Source: Cellvibrio sp. UBA7661 (GTDB taxonomy: Bacteria > Pseudomonadota > Gammaproteobacteria > Pseudomonadales > Cellvibrionaceae). From it: DNA of 64,000 bases. Position numbers and translations under genes: made by a program. Each line of letters opens with the position of its first letter. Within the stretch, counting starts at the first letter, position 1. Positions 1 to 8,353 of this stretch are shown here, in pieces. The notes below the pieces were generated by a model. That model was not told where the DNA came from. It saw only the letters and a program-made list of their open reading frames with translations, and did not search any database. The DNA lies in contig DLHT01000006.1 of assembly GCA_002483365.1 (NCBI GenBank), positions 62,001 to 126,000 of the forward strand. Reading direction: 5' to 3'.

Positions 1-333
1 CAATTCATAACTGGTTTTTTCGGTTTTACTGATGCCGTAGGCAGCCTCAACAAAAAAGTCTTCGGTTATGTGATAGGCAAAGGTAATCCCCTGCACTTCA
101 TTGGTGCCGAAGTCTTCAATACTGAGCAACCCAAAAAACGCGCCCATTTCAAAATTTTCACTATCAAGATCATCTTCTTTAATGGTGCGGCGTTTGATGT
201 CCGGCGTGATGATCTGCTCAAGCTCATCATCTTCGCTTTCACTGGAGTCATCCTGCGCATAGGTCAGCTGCCCAACGCAAGTCGTACCAAGCAATAGTGC
301 GATTAAAAAAAGACGTTGAATCCGACTTTCCAT
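1..333 (-). CDS. Outer membrane beta-barrel protein, N-terminal part (runs off left edge)
   Basis: An open frame of 111 codons begins at ATG 333 and continues past base 1. A GAAGAGG ribosome-binding site lies about 8 nt upstream. Residues 1-25 form a signal peptide ending LTYAQ, followed by an acidic linker (SSESEDDELEQ). The next stretch, EMGAFFGLLSIEDFGTNEV, then FAYHITEDFFVEAAYG, has the alternating aromatic pattern of a first beta-hairpin in small outer-membrane barrels of the OMP_myx_plus type. The start overlaps the end of the upstream barrel gene by 31 bp, so the two are translationally coupled. The family is inferred from the N-terminus only; function is unknown. Confidence 0.72.
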   Translation of the reverse strand, partial: MESRIQRLFLIALLLGTTCVGQLTYAQDDSSESEDDELEQIITPDIKRRTIKEDDLDSENFEMGAFFGLLSIEDFGTNEVQGITFAYHITEDFFVEAAYGISKTEKTSYEL

Positions 334-1133
334 TCATTAACCTCTTCGTTGGTATTGCGGCTGGTGAGTATGTAGTGATTGGTGTATTCCACCCGCAGGA
401 AAAAACGGCCCGTCAAATGCACATAAGTGCCTATGCTTGCCTGTAATAAATTGTCTTCGCGATCTTCGGTTTGTACCAGTGTCGAGCTGGGAAAGGTATT
501 AATCGTACCGCCGCCGATACTTAAAAAAGGTGATGCGCGCAATTCAGGAAACGGCTGGAATAAAATGCCCGCTGCGATAATTTGGCTGTCGGAAAACTGG
601 CCGGTGTTTTCGGCGTAGCGCAATTCCGCCGATAAATTTTTTGTGAAGCGATACCCCACATTCATCGACAAACTGTCTGCACCGGCAAAGTCACCATAGG
701 CTGCACCCATTTCAAATCGGTTCACCAAATAATCGGCTTGCTTGGTATCGGGAAACTCCGGTTTGCTGCCATCCAGCGCCAAGGTAAATTGCATATCATC
801 GCGCTTGATCCAACCGACTATTCCGCGTTTGGTTTTGATTTTTATCCAATCCGTGCGGCTCTTGATAAGCGTAATAATTTCGTCGCGCTCGACCACATGA
901 AAAATGGGATAGCCACGACCGGGGCCGGAATACACATTGATAAATGCATCGTCCACAATGACCTGCAGCGGCTCATCTTCTGCAAACCAATTACCAAACC
1001 AACTTTGCGCCAATGCGGGTTGCGCGGCCAACAGTAAACCACACAAAAGCAAGCGCACCATTGACAAACCGGCGACTACTGAAAAATAGCGGCGCGACTG
1101 TTTTTGTTGTTGTGCTGCGCTGAAAATCGTCAT
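303..1133 (-). CDS. SH3-domain outer membrane beta-barrel protein
   Basis: A 276-residue exported protein. A hydrophobic segment ends QPALAQ near residue 43, so the real start may be ATG 1061 (MVRLLLCGLLLAAQPALAQ) rather than ATG 1133; neither has a good ribosome-binding site. Residues 55-120 read as a bacterial SH3 domain (VYSGPGRGYPIFHVVERDEIITLIKS, then GWIKRDDM). From about residue 140 a barrel follows (MNVGYRFTKNLSAELRYAEN) ending in Phe-Phe, the usual C-terminal signature of outer-membrane barrels. SH3 domains next to such barrels often contact peptidoglycan or sugars. It lies 6 nt after the PD40 lipoprotein gene and overlaps the next barrel gene. Substrate unknown. Confidence 0.8.
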   Translation of the reverse strand: MTIFSAAQQQKQSRRYFSVVAGLSMVRLLLCGLLLAAQPALAQSWFGNWFAEDEPLQVIVDDAFINVYSGPGRGYPIFHVVERDEIITLIKSRTDWIKIKTKRGIVGWIKRDDMQFTLALDGSKPEFPDTKQADYLVNRFEMGAAYGDFAGADSLSMNVGYRFTKNLSAELRYAENTGQFSDSQIIAAGILFQPFPELRASPFLSIGGGTINTFPSSTLVQTEDREDNLLQASIGTYVHLTGRFFLRVEYTNHYILTSRNTNEEVNEWKVGFNVFF

Positions 1134-1139
1134 TGAAAA

Positions 1140-4070
1140 TCAATCTACCGAATCAAAGGGATTGTTGTAGTAGGCCGCGCGGATATCGAGCCACTCGGAT
1201 AATAATTTCAACTCACTGGAATTTAAAAAGCCGCGATGGTCAACAGTATCCGTCGCCGCGTCAAAATTAGCAAAGCGACTGAAAAACCGTGCGCTGGCAC
1301 GCGCGCCACCCGCCGACATAGATGCTGTGACATCGATTTGCTCGGTAAGAGGGATCGGATTGCCCTCGGCATCCAATACCAATACCTGTTCAACTTCACC
1401 CAATTCGTTAGTTATGTCTTGCTGTACAAACGGGCAATCCACAACGCCGTCGCAGGTAGGATTTCCGTCGGTATCAAATACAACCTGACACTCGGGAATC
1501 GCATCTTCATCGACAACAAATTCGCACACCGGAATGTTATCGGTAAGACCTGCCATGTCACCCGTCAGAACCTGCCGCAGATCATCCACAAGCAGCTCAC
1601 TGTAAGAGGTCATGTGATCGTTATTCATATCCGACGGCTGGCTCGTCAACTCTAGCTGACCGGCTGGAACCTGCACAAGCGCATTGCCGTTGAGATCGGT
1701 GGTGTTGCGGCTATGGCAACCCGTGCATTGGCGCTCAACGGCATTGACTATGCGGCTGCGCTCCCACAAAGGTTGAATGTGGGTTTCGTAGTTAATGGTG
1801 ATCCGGCACAAGCTGTTCCAGCCATCCGGCTCCATGCAGGCTTCAGAGGTAGGCGCATGGATTTGCGCGGGATCATCTACAAGGGTGCTATAGCGATAAT
1901 CAAAAGCAGGCTCTTTGGCGCGCACTGCAGGGTCTGTCCATTCATCGTTAAAGACGATATCCACACTCGGCTGGCGCTGCGCAACGGGTGCACAGCTCGC
2001 GGCATTTCCTGCCTCTGCGCAGAAGGTCGAGCGCGCGGCAAATTCAGCCATGGTTTCACCCATCGCCGGGGTGATGGGTGTACCGAAACTGTCAAAGCGG
2101 ATGGTATTTAAAAATTGCATCCCGCTGGTTACCGCACCCTGATTGAGCGCAGCCACTTCGGCATCGGCACGGCCATGGGCGACATCGTTGCGATTGTCGT
2201 GGCAACCGTTGCACTCGCGCACTTCGCCCGGGCGCAGCTGCAACCAGTTATTGTGTGCCGGGCTAATACGACGACCATTCACATCCAGAATTTCAATGGT
2301 AAACGCAACATCGGCAGGGACTTTTACCTTGACCGAACCATCCGGCTCGATGGGCGCATAACCCAATATTTCACGCATCACCCCGCCGCTAACACCAAAA
2401 GCAGAGCCGTCAAAATCGAGCGTATCGTCATCGGGCATGGAAACAGCTTTGATCAAACGCAAAAAGCGCGCGGGGCGCTGGGATGGGGCAGCAGCAGCCA
2501 TCGCCACCAGGTCTGCTGGCGCACTGGTCACACCGTAGCGGCCAAAGCTGCCATCGATGTCATACACACTGCGGATATGAAGCACCCCGACCGATTCCTG
2601 CGCCAGCTGGGTATCCACTTCCGAGCGGAAAAAGGTGGGCGGGGTAATTTTTTCCAGCGAGACCGCATCGGTATACATCAGCCCCGGCTTTGCCAGCACT
2701 ACCGGCTGTTGGGTTTGCTGGGTGATGTCGTAAATCCAGATGCCGTAAAACGGCTCTGCTTCGGTGATATCAGGGATCGCCCGATTGGCTTCAGTACACG
2801 GCAGGAGACGTTCGGTTTCCGGCTCTTGCAGACGGCACTGGCTCCAACTCACCAGCAGGCGATTGGTGCCATCGTAGAGCGGATAAAGCGAGGCAAAACG
2901 CCCGTGCGGTGAGATTTCATTTTCGCCTTCGCGGATATTAACCGGCAGTATGGATATACGGGTCTGCCCATCCGCGCCTGCACTGTTAGCCCCCTGAACC
3001 GGGCGGTCGAATTCACGGAACCCTGCACCATCGATCACCACCATATCGCCCCCCAACAGCGCGCCGCTGGGTTTGAGGATGGCAGCGATACGTCCGTCTG
3101 GCATGGGGTTCAGGCCAAACAAGCGCGGCGTGCTTTGGGTGTCATCTTCCGGCTCTTCGTTCAGGCTGTTGTAGCCATAATAAATCTGGCTATTGGTGCC
3201 ATCGGGGTTGACGGTATAGAAGCTGAGATTATCGTTACCCATGGCATCCCAACGCATATAAAACACGCGCCCGTCAGGCAAAACGCCGGGCTGGATATCA
3301 TGGCTTTGGTTGTAAGTAATTTGTTGGATGTCGGTGCCGTCGTCTTTCATGGTGTGCAGCACGAACGCGGGTTCGTTGCGGTCGTCCTCGATACCGGCGG
3401 CATACTGGGGCTTGCCGTCATCCAGCAAGATGGCTTTGCTGCGCGTTTGGCGAGTGGAGGCAAACAAAATGCGGCCATCGGGCAGATAGCGCGGGGAAAT
3501 ATCCTGCCCTGCCTCAGCAACTATATCGGTCGCAATAATGCGCCGCAGGGTTTTGCTTTCCAGATGGTATTCCCAGATATTCCAGGTGGGCTGCTCGTCT
3601 TCGTCAGCATCTTCGATTTCCGGCGCACGCATCGCAAATACCAGACGCTGCCCATCGGGGTGGACCGAAATATCCTTTACATCGTAGAGCGGGCCATCGG
3701 GATAGTCCTCAACGGGAAAATCCTCCAGCGGAAAAGCGGCCGAACTGATATCAACCGGCGTTGCCTGCGCAGTGGCACGCTCTTTCAGGATTAATTTGGC
3801 ACCGGGATTAAAAGCCGCTGGCTCAAACACATCAGGGAAAACTGGCTCACCGTCTTCATCAACCGGAATAGGGCGTTCGATGTAGGCGATAGGCAAATCC
3901 ACCACAACAGGATCAGGCTGTTGCCCGCCATCGGACTTGCCACCTCCACTGCCACCACCACAGCCGGCCAACACCAACAGAATGCTCGTCAGCGAGGCCA
4001 AACAGGCATTCCGCCAAAACAGAAAATCAGCCTTGAGAGTGAGCAGAGAAAACCCCAATTCGCATTTCAT
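1140..4070 (-). CDS. PD40/HzsA-like lipoprotein with two CxxCH motifs
   Basis: The frame is open from GTG 4136; I prefer ATG 4070 because it puts an n-region directly before a hydrophobic segment and a lipobox (LVLAGC). ATG 4118 is also possible and no site has a clear ribosome-binding sequence. A Gly-rich linker follows the lipid-anchored Cys. The middle holds PD40-like propeller blades (ISVHPDGQRLVFAMR, RYLPDGRILFASTR, GVLPDGRVFYMR). The C-terminal third has two c-type heme motifs, CNGCH (about base 2210) and CTGCH (about base 1725). This layout matches HzsA-related proteins, named after hydrazine synthase alpha; no anammox role is implied. It heads the operon with the two barrel genes. Function unknown, possibly extracytoplasmic redox or polymer binding. 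Confidence 0.82.
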   Translation of the reverse strand: MKCELGFSLLTLKADFLFWRNACLASLTSILLVLAGCGGGSGGGKSDGGQQPDPVVVDLPIAYIERPIPVDEDGEPVFPDVFEPAAFNPGAKLILKERATAQATPVDISSAAFPLEDFPVEDYPDGPLYDVKDISVHPDGQRLVFAMRAPEIEDADEDEQPTWNIWEYHLESKTLRRIIATDIVAEAGQDISPRYLPDGRILFASTRQTRSKAILLDDGKPQYAAGIEDDRNEPAFVLHTMKDDGTDIQQITYNQSHDIQPGVLPDGRVFYMRWDAMGNDNLSFYTVNPDGTNSQIYYGYNSLNEEPEDDTQSTPRLFGLNPMPDGRIAAILKPSGALLGGDMVVIDGAGFREFDRPVQGANSAGADGQTRISILPVNIREGENEISPHGRFASLYPLYDGTNRLLVSWSQCRLQEPETERLLPCTEANRAIPDITEAEPFYGIWIYDITQQTQQPVVLAKPGLMYTDAVSLEKITPPTFFRSEVDTQLAQESVGVLHIRSVYDIDGSFGRYGVTSAPADLVAMAAAAPSQRPARFLRLIKAVSMPDDDTLDFDGSAFGVSGGVMREILGYAPIEPDGSVKVKVPADVAFTIEILDVNGRRISPAHNNWLQLRPGEVRECNGCHDNRNDVAHGRADAEVAALNQGAVTSGMQFLNTIRFDSFGTPITPAMGETMAEFAARSTFCAEAGNAASCAPVAQRQPSVDIVFNDEWTDPAVRAKEPAFDYRYSTLVDDPAQIHAPTSEACMEPDGWNSLCRITINYETHIQPLWERSRIVNAVERQCTGCHSRNTTDLNGNALVQVPAGQLELTSQPSDMNNDHMTSYSELLVDDLRQVLTGDMAGLTDNIPVCEFVVDEDAIPECQVVFDTDGNPTCDGVVDCPFVQQDITNELGEVEQVLVLDAEGNPIPLTEQIDVTASMSAGGARASARFFSRFANFDAATDTVDHRGFLNSSELKLLSEWLDIRAAYYNNPFDSVD

Positions 4071-4136
4071 AAAACGGTTGCCAATGTTGTTATAGAGCGA
4101 TTCGCGCAGCTTGATCATCAAAAGCCGCGCCAACAC

Positions 4137-4584
4137 GATTGCATTCAGCCAATACTAGCCAAAGGCGCGATCTTCATCCGATTCCACAGAAAGCGATGTG
4201 ATCCCCTTCTCGCTTTACCGGCACAAAGCGCTTACTGGCCTTGACCCCTACGGAGTTGAACCAGTTCTCACTCTGCCCATATGCACACCAAAGTGACAAT
4301 TTATGCCACATAAACAGCGGTAAACTATCCGACTAACGGCAGAAGGAAACCGCTGGGATAGGGCTAAAATCACGCCCAAACGACAAGGAAAAAGCGCCAC
4401 CGCAAACAGGAAGAGAGAACCAATTCTAATTCTGGAAACATGCAGGCCGATACACGTTTGTGCCCACTTTTTCGGCATATTCACTGCATAGTCACCACGT
4501 TTATCGCTTCGCTATCGTACTTATCGTTTAACACTGTCTGCATGTCGCTGCCACGCTTGTTGCAGCCATTGACCGGGAGCCACC
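4137..4584. other. Divergent intergenic region
   Basis: About 450 bp between the divergent HzsA-like and PSCyt3-like operons. It must carry promoters for both directions, but I could not assign a convincing -35/-10 pair on either strand. A 78-codon minus-strand frame at 4248-4484 has no ribosome-binding site and an unconvincing composition, so I do not call it. No repeats or RNA structures stood out. Confidence 0.5.
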
Positions 4585-5823
4585 GTGACTATTCCCTCTA
4601 ACTGCTTATTCCGCAAGCTGGCGTTTTATCTGCCCGCCGGATTATTCGCACTGGCGCTGATTGCGCCCGCCACCCAGGCAGGCTCACGCGAGCAAGCGCT
4701 GCAAATCCACAACCGTGTCGCCGGTGTACCGCCCACTGAAGCGGTGCTGCTGCAAATGACCGCGCAGATAGACGCGGGCCAAACTGCCGAAGCAGTAAAA
4801 ATCGCCATGGACAACGAGGCGTTTTACAGCGTCACACTGAAAAATATGGCGACTCCCTGGACCAACCGTGAGCAGACGGTATTCGCACCACTCAACGACT
4901 ACACCGCGACTATTATCGGTCTGGTGCGCGACAACGCCGATTTCCGCACGGCGCTTTATGACGATGTGGTTTACACCAGCAGCGCGGGCGGTTTACCCGC
5001 CTATTCCAACAGCAATAACGATCACTATGTTGCCATTGAAAACCAGAGCGTCAGCCTGAAAGACACCTTGGTACGCCGCACCCAATCGAGCTTGAATGGC
5101 TTGCCATCCGATGCCACCTCCGGCGTGATCACCAGCCGTGCGGCAGCCAAAGCATTTTTTATCGCCGGAACCAACCGCGCCATGTTTCGCTTTACCCTGA
5201 TCAACCACTTATGCCGCGATTTGGAACAAGTTCATGACACGTCGCTGGTGCCGGACTATATCCGTCAGGATGTGAGCCGCAGCCCCGGTGGCGATAGCCG
5301 CGTGTTTCTCAACAATTGCATCGGCTGCCACAACGGCATGGACCCACTGGCGAAAGCCTACGCTTATTACGATTACGAATTTAATATCGACGCAGACCCC
5401 GATGGTGCAAGCGGTGCCATTCACTACAACACCGAGGGCACACTCGATCCGGACACCAATTCGCGCGTGGAAAAGAAATACCGCATCAACAGCTCCACCT
5501 TCAAGCCCGGCTACGTCACCACCAACGATGACTGGACAAACTACTGGCGGCAGGGCCAGAACAGCCACTTGGGTTGGGCGTGGAATTCACCGGCATTAAC
5601 GGGCAGCGGCAGTGGAGCCAAAACCATGAACATGGAGCTTGCTCACTCCAAAGCCTTTGCCAGCTGCCAGGTTGAAAAAGTGTTTCAAAACGTGTGCCTG
5701 CGCAAACCGGGCGATGCCGCCGATCGCGCCAAAGTTGAGGAGTTCACCCAAAACTTCGCCACCCACAACTACCAGTTGAAGCAGGTGTTTATCGACACCG
5801 CCAACTACTGCAAAGGCCAATAA
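4585..5823 (+). CDS. Exported cytochrome-like protein, PSCyt3/DUF1588-like
   Basis: 412 residues from GTG 4585, with GGGAG 5-9 nt upstream. A signal peptide (FYLPAGLFALALIAPATQAG) is cleaved near residue 33. Near residue 246 lies CIGCHNGMDPL followed by an aromatic run (AYYDYEF). This closely resembles the heme motif and trailing CHxxMDP pattern of PSCyt3 (DUF1588) cytochromes of planctomycetes and myxobacteria, which usually sit beside DUF1552 or DUF1501 twin-arginine proteins. A DUF1501-like gene is indeed two genes downstream. It is predicted periplasmic or surface-exposed, binding one heme. Substrate unknown. Only 12 bp separate it from the best start of the next gene. Confidence 0.75.
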   Translation: MTIPSNCLFRKLAFYLPAGLFALALIAPATQAGSREQALQIHNRVAGVPPTEAVLLQMTAQIDAGQTAEAVKIAMDNEAFYSVTLKNMATPWTNREQTVFAPLNDYTATIIGLVRDNADFRTALYDDVVYTSSAGGLPAYSNSNNDHYVAIENQSVSLKDTLVRRTQSSLNGLPSDATSGVITSRAAAKAFFIAGTNRAMFRFTLINHLCRDLEQVHDTSLVPDYIRQDVSRSPGGDSRVFLNNCIGCHNGMDPLAKAYAYYDYEFNIDADPDGASGAIHYNTEGTLDPDTNSRVEKKYRINSSTFKPGYVTTNDDWTNYWRQGQNSHLGWAWNSPALTGSGSGAKTMNMELAHSKAFASCQVEKVFQNVCLRKPGDAADRAKVEEFTQNFATHNYQLKQVFIDTANYCKGQ

Positions 5824-5835
5824 GGGGTGATGACT

Positions 5836-8340
5836 GTGAAGACTATTCAATTGCGCTCCTCGCTGCTTATCCTCAGCTTGATTACCGCCCTGATTGGCTG
5901 CGGTTCCGGCTCGGGTGCCAAAACCGAACCCAACCCCAATACCAATCCCGGCAATGGCAACGGCGAAGACTTTTCCTACAAAGGTGAAAAACCGGCATCG
6001 ACCGCTGACATCACCAAATTCCAGAACAACCTGTGGATCAACATCGCGCGCGAAAATCGCTGCGGCGGCTGCCATACCCAAGGCAAGCAAGCACCGGAAT
6101 TTGCGCGTGGCGATGACATCAACCTCGCCTATGCAGCGGTGATTGATAACGGCTTGGTGACGCTGGGTAATCCGGCGCAATCGCGCTTGGTCACCAAGGT
6201 CGCGGCTGGCCACAACTGCTGGCTGGCAGATCCGGTCGCCTGCGGCGATATCATGACCACCTGGATTACCGCTTGGGCGGGCAATAGCGGCACTACCGCA
6301 AATAGCACAGTGTTAACACCGCCTGCCGAAAAAGACGTGAGCAGCAGCAAGGTATTTCCAAGCAGCCCCACTGCATTTTCCACAACGGTGTATCCGGTGC
6401 TGACAGAGTATTGCGCCCAGTGCCACAGTGAGAGCGCCATCACCCGCCAACAACCCTATTTTGCGAGCAGCCGTGTGGATGTCGCCTATGAGGCCGCCAA
6501 AACCCGTATGCGATTGGATAACCCATCCGCATCGCGTTTTGTGCAGCGCTTGTCGTTTGATGGCCACAACTGTTGGAGCAACTGCAGCCAGAACGCCGCA
6601 GAAATGCAGGCGGCAATTACCGCGTTTGCAGATAGCATCGCCCCCATCACCGTTGACCCGAATCTGGTCATCAGCAAAGCCGTTGGCTTAAGTGATGCGT
6701 TTGTGGTCACCAGTGGCGGCCGCATCGATACCGATATTATCGCCAAGTACGAATTCAAAACCGGAAAGGGCAGCATCGCCTACGACACCTCGGGTGTAGA
6801 TCCGGTCGCCAACCTGAACCTGATCGGCAACGTCGGCTGGAGCAGCGCTTGGGGTTTGAAATTTAAAGACACCGGCAAGGCGCAGGCCGCCACTGCGGAC
6901 AGCCGCAAATTTTATGATTTACTGCGCGCCGCGGGCGAATACTCCATTGAGGCCTGGGTGATCCCCGACAATGTGGTGCAGGGCGATAACGACAACAATC
7001 CGGCGCGCATCGTCACCTATTCCGGCAGCAACACCAGCCGCAATTTCACCCTCGGCCAGTATGAGTACAACTACAGCTTTTTAAACCGCACCTCCATGAG
7101 CGATGCCAACGGCCTACCCGAGCTGGCCACCGCCGCCAACGCCGAAGTGTTACAAGCCAGCTTGCAACATGTGGTGGTCACGTTTGACCCCATCCGCGGC
7201 CGTCGCATCTACGTGAATGGCGAATTCACCGGCGATACCGACCCGGAAGCCGGTGCGGTACTCAAAGATTGGGACAGCAGTTTTGCGCTTGCGATTGGTA
7301 ACGATGTCTCCAACAACCGCCCCTGGGCGGGCAGCATTCGCTTTTTAGCAATCCACAAACGCGCGATGAGTGCAGGCGACATCAAAACCAATTTTGATGT
7401 CGGTGTTGGTGCGAAATATTTGTTGCTGTTCAACGTGTCGGAATTGGTAGGTACGCCGCTGAGTTTTATCGTGTTCGATGTACAGCAATTTGACGACTAC
7501 GCCTACCTGTTCAGCTCGCCTTTCTTTACCAATCTGGGCGATGAAAAAGTTTCGGGCAGTGTGGATTTGAAAGGTTTGCGTATTGGTGTGAATGGCACCG
7601 AAGCGCCCGTCGGCCAAGTGTTTGCCAATCTGGATACACAGATTAGCGCAGCACAGATGGTTGAAGGACGCCAGCCGTTATCGAGCTTGGGGACGATCAT
7701 TGAAATGAAACAGGGGCCTGAGCAAGACCAGTTCTTCCTGACCTTTGACCAGATCGGCAGCAACTCTTACAGCCGCACGCCCGTTGCCGTACCACCACCG
7801 GCGGTACCGGCTGATATTCCCGGCCAGGCGCATATCGGCCTGCGCAATTTTGCCGAGATCAATGCGGCGCTGTCGGCCATGACCGGCGTGAGTAAAACCA
7901 ACGCAGCAGTGAAAGCGACTTACACCAAAGTCGAACAACAACTGCCCACACTCACCAACATTGAAGGCTTTTTGGCAGCACAGCAGATGGGGATCACCCA
8001 ACTCGCCGTAGCCTATTGCAATGCACTGGTGAACGATACCAGCCTGCGCGCCAGCTATTTCAGCGGTTTTAATTTTGGTGCCAGTGCCGCGACCGCGTTT
8101 GATACCAATGGCCGCAACCAGATTATCGACCCGCTGTTGCGCAATTTGCTGGCGGGCAATATCGCCTCCGGCGGCACACTCAGCAATCAGGCCAGCCCGA
8201 CCGAGATCCGTGCGGAGCTGAACAACCTGATCAACCGTATGACTGCCTGTGGCAGTGGCTGCGCCAGCAACCGCACCGCCACCACAGTTAAAGCCACCTG
8301 CGCCGCCGCAATGGGCAGCGCCATTATGTTATTGCAGTAA
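5836..8340 (+). CDS. Lipoprotein with two CxxCH modules and a LamG-like domain
   Basis: A near-perfect Shine-Dalgarno sequence TAAGGGGTGA (5821-5830) sits 8 nt before GTG 5836, so I prefer that start over GTG 5827 or ATG 5830. The signal ends in a lipobox (LITALIGC) and a Gly/Asn/Pro linker follows. Two tandem cytochrome-like modules come next: CGGCH (near residue 75) and CAQCH (near residue 194), each ending in a GHNCW motif, which suggests an internal duplication. Residues about 300-525 resemble a LamG/concanavalin-like beta sandwich (YSIEAWVIPDN, HVVVTFDPIRGRRIYVNGEF), a carbohydrate- or protein-binding fold. The C-terminal part is unrecognised. Predicted outer-membrane-anchored heme protein, cotranscribed with its neighbours. 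Confidence 0.8.
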   Translation: MKTIQLRSSLLILSLITALIGCGSGSGAKTEPNPNTNPGNGNGEDFSYKGEKPASTADITKFQNNLWINIARENRCGGCHTQGKQAPEFARGDDINLAYAAVIDNGLVTLGNPAQSRLVTKVAAGHNCWLADPVACGDIMTTWITAWAGNSGTTANSTVLTPPAEKDVSSSKVFPSSPTAFSTTVYPVLTEYCAQCHSESAITRQQPYFASSRVDVAYEAAKTRMRLDNPSASRFVQRLSFDGHNCWSNCSQNAAEMQAAITAFADSIAPITVDPNLVISKAVGLSDAFVVTSGGRIDTDIIAKYEFKTGKGSIAYDTSGVDPVANLNLIGNVGWSSAWGLKFKDTGKAQAATADSRKFYDLLRAAGEYSIEAWVIPDNVVQGDNDNNPARIVTYSGSNTSRNFTLGQYEYNYSFLNRTSMSDANGLPELATAANAEVLQASLQHVVVTFDPIRGRRIYVNGEFTGDTDPEAGAVLKDWDSSFALAIGNDVSNNRPWAGSIRFLAIHKRAMSAGDIKTNFDVGVGAKYLLLFNVSELVGTPLSFIVFDVQQFDDYAYLFSSPFFTNLGDEKVSGSVDLKGLRIGVNGTEAPVGQVFANLDTQISAAQMVEGRQPLSSLGTIIEMKQGPEQDQFFLTFDQIGSNSYSRTPVAVPPPAVPADIPGQAHIGLRNFAEINAALSAMTGVSKTNAAVKATYTKVEQQLPTLTNIEGFLAAQQMGITQLAVAYCNALVNDTSLRASYFSGFNFGASAATAFDTNGRNQIIDPLLRNLLAGNIASGGTLSNQASPTEIRAELNNLINRMTACGSGCASNRTATTVKATCAAAMGSAIMLLQ

Positions 8341-8353
8341 GGGAGCCGAGATC

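Noticed and set aside
2115..2912. Antisense frame of 265 codons within the HzsA-like lipoprotein gene
   Set aside because: It lies wholly inside a gene with recognisable domains on the other strand, has no ribosome-binding site and a composition (His/Arg/Ala-rich) typical of mirror frames.
4248..4484. 78-codon minus-strand frame in the divergent intergenic region
   Set aside because: No ribosome-binding site; the residues show no domain or convincing signal peptide, and promoters are expected here.
8249..8353. Upstream extension of the twin-arginine DUF1501-like protein
   Set aside because: It overlaps the previous gene in another frame; GGGAG and ATG 8354 give a better start directly before the Tat signal region.
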